A DNA stretch of 15,892 nt from an uncultured Alistipes sp. (GTDB lineage Bacteria; Bacteroidota; Bacteroidia; Bacteroidales; Rikenellaceae): the NCBI GenBank assembly GCA_900766655.1, contig CAAFWE010000296.1:1-15892 (forward strand), written 5' to 3'. How positions within the stretch are numbered: position 1 is the first letter of the stretch; each line of letters begins with the position of its first letter. The position numbers and the translations under genes are program-made. Positions 15,352-15,892 of this stretch are shown piece after piece. The notes beneath the pieces are model-generated. The model worked only from the letters and a program-made list of their open reading frames with translations. It was not told the origin of the DNA and searched no databases.

Positions 15352-15892
15352 TTATTGTATGTTTTTGTTCTCTTCTTTAAATGCCTCTTTTAATTCATCT
15401 GCTGTAATCTCTTTGTGACCTTCTTTAAGTCCTCTGAATGTCAAAGGGAGAATCTTTGCATATCCCTCGTCAAATCCAATGGCCTTTTTATCAATTTCCG
15501 CCAACCTCTCGAACGAACATATGTCTAAATGAGCCATTCTACTCTTGTAAGGGCCTTTTAGGCTCATATCTTTCTTTATCTTCTCCTGTTCCTCTTTGGT
15601 CAATGGACGATAACACATTAGTAACTGTTCCATATTCCAACGAGCGTGCTCTACCTGAGCAAGTATTGAGACTTCCTTGTCTGTTAGTTTTCTCTCTCCG
15701 TTCCAGCCTATGCATCGCAATTTGCACCACGCTGTACTTGCGCAGTAGAAATTCGACCAATATTCAGAAACTTCCGCTTTGCCGTAAATCTCTTTCTCTT
15801 CGTTGTTTTCTTTCTCTTCGTTGTTTCCTATCTCTTCGTTGTTTCCTTTCTCCTTCTCCTTCTCCTTCTCCTTCTCCTTCTCCTTCTCCTTC
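15352..15892 (-). CDS. RyR-like-domain protein with Glu-Lys repeat, C-terminal part (start beyond right edge)
   Basis: The frame is open from the right edge to the TAA at 15354-15352 (about 179 codons visible). No ATG is found in the conserved part, so the true start lies outside the window. From the edge inwards there is an alternating Glu-Lys run of ~14 residues, then three six-residue Asn/Glu units (GNNEEI, GNNEEK, ENNEEK). The conserved part then runs YGKAEVSEYWSNF to KLRCIGWNG, followed by a diverged RyR-type domain: ILAQVEHARWNMEQLLMCYR (around 15660-15605), then MAHLDICSFERLAE. The EH-x-RW and H-x-(D/R) spacing matches the C-terminus of the Rossmann/RyR protein at 8388. The missing upstream part may carry membrane or Rossmann domains, as in that protein; this is inference. 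It is followed by the sigma factor after 13 bp. Confidence 0.7.
   Translation of the reverse strand, partial: KEKEKEKEKEKEKEKGNNEEIGNNEEKENNEEKEIYGKAEVSEYWSNFYCASTAWCKLRCIGWNGERKLTDKEVSILAQVEHARWNMEQLLMCYRPLTKEEQEKIKKDMSLKGPYKSRMAHLDICSFERLAEIDKKAIGFDEGYAKILPLTFRGLKEGHKEITADELKEAFKEENKNIQ
15796..15849 (-). repeat. Three 18-bp tandem repeats inside the edge gene
   Basis: The 12-mer CTCTTCGTTGTT recurs at 15796, 15814 and 15832, giving an 18-bp period with small differences between the units. On the minus strand each unit encodes six residues of the type (G/E)NNEE(K/I). The period is a multiple of three, so unit gain or loss keeps the frame. Confidence 0.85.
15850..15892 (-). repeat. Hexanucleotide (GAGAAG)n tract encoding Glu-Lys, cut by the window edge
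   Basis: The plus strand shows CTCCTT repeated without interruption for 43 bp up to the window end, about seven units. On the minus strand this encodes alternating Glu and Lys. Its full length is unknown. Six-base slippage would change linker length without frameshift. Confidence 0.9.

Overview
The window looks like a chromosomal segment of a member of the order Bacteroidales. The reasons are promoter-like TAnnTTTG elements, weak Shine-Dalgarno sequences, a large surface lipoprotein with an acidic stretch after the lipid cysteine (the Bacteroidetes surface-export signal), and the gene order pdxA - thrS - infC. The genus cannot be fixed from the sequence alone. A Rikenellaceae- or Prevotella-like genome would fit, with low confidence.

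Left part (1-3380, all minus strand): ordinary housekeeping genes. These are pdxA (vitamin B6 synthesis), thrS (threonyl-tRNA synthetase) and the first 53 codons of infC (translation initiation factor IF-3), which runs off the left edge. A five-unit tandem 7-bp repeat and a second AT-rich near-heptad repeat lie between thrS and infC.

Middle (3381-7950, plus strand): a divergent intergenic region with a promoter-like element on each strand and two small inverted repeats. It is followed by a 1398-residue surface lipoprotein with a fimbrillin-like head and a long array of about 19 GLUG-like repeats, then an overlooked 38-codon gene, then a strong intrinsic terminator.

Right part (8027-15892, all minus strand, nine tightly packed genes, the first cut by the right edge): this is the striking region. 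In transcription order the products are: (1) a protein with a Glu-Lys repeat and a diverged RyR-like C-terminal domain; (2) an ECF-type sigma factor; (3) a C39-like cysteine-peptidase fold with a canonical RyR domain and a zinc ribbon; (4) an M48 metallopeptidase with a zinc ribbon; (5) an 83-residue protein of unknown function; (6) a 164-residue protein with a zinc ribbon; (7) a TIR domain with a coiled coil and about five membrane helices; (8) a membrane protein with two Rossmann (TrkA-N/RCK-like) domains and a diverged RyR-like C-terminus; (9) a stand-alone canonical RyR domain.

Four of nine genes carry ryanodine-receptor-type (RyR) domains and three end in zinc ribbons. One has a TIR domain that retains the glutamate expected of NAD-cleaving enzymes. 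My inference is that this is a sigma-factor-controlled, membrane-centred signalling or conflict system. The TIR protein may make or destroy an NAD-derived nucleotide, and the RyR modules, including a channel-like Rossmann protein, may sense it. No such function is demonstrated by the sequence. I see no transposase, integrase, tRNA, rRNA or CRISPR array in the window.
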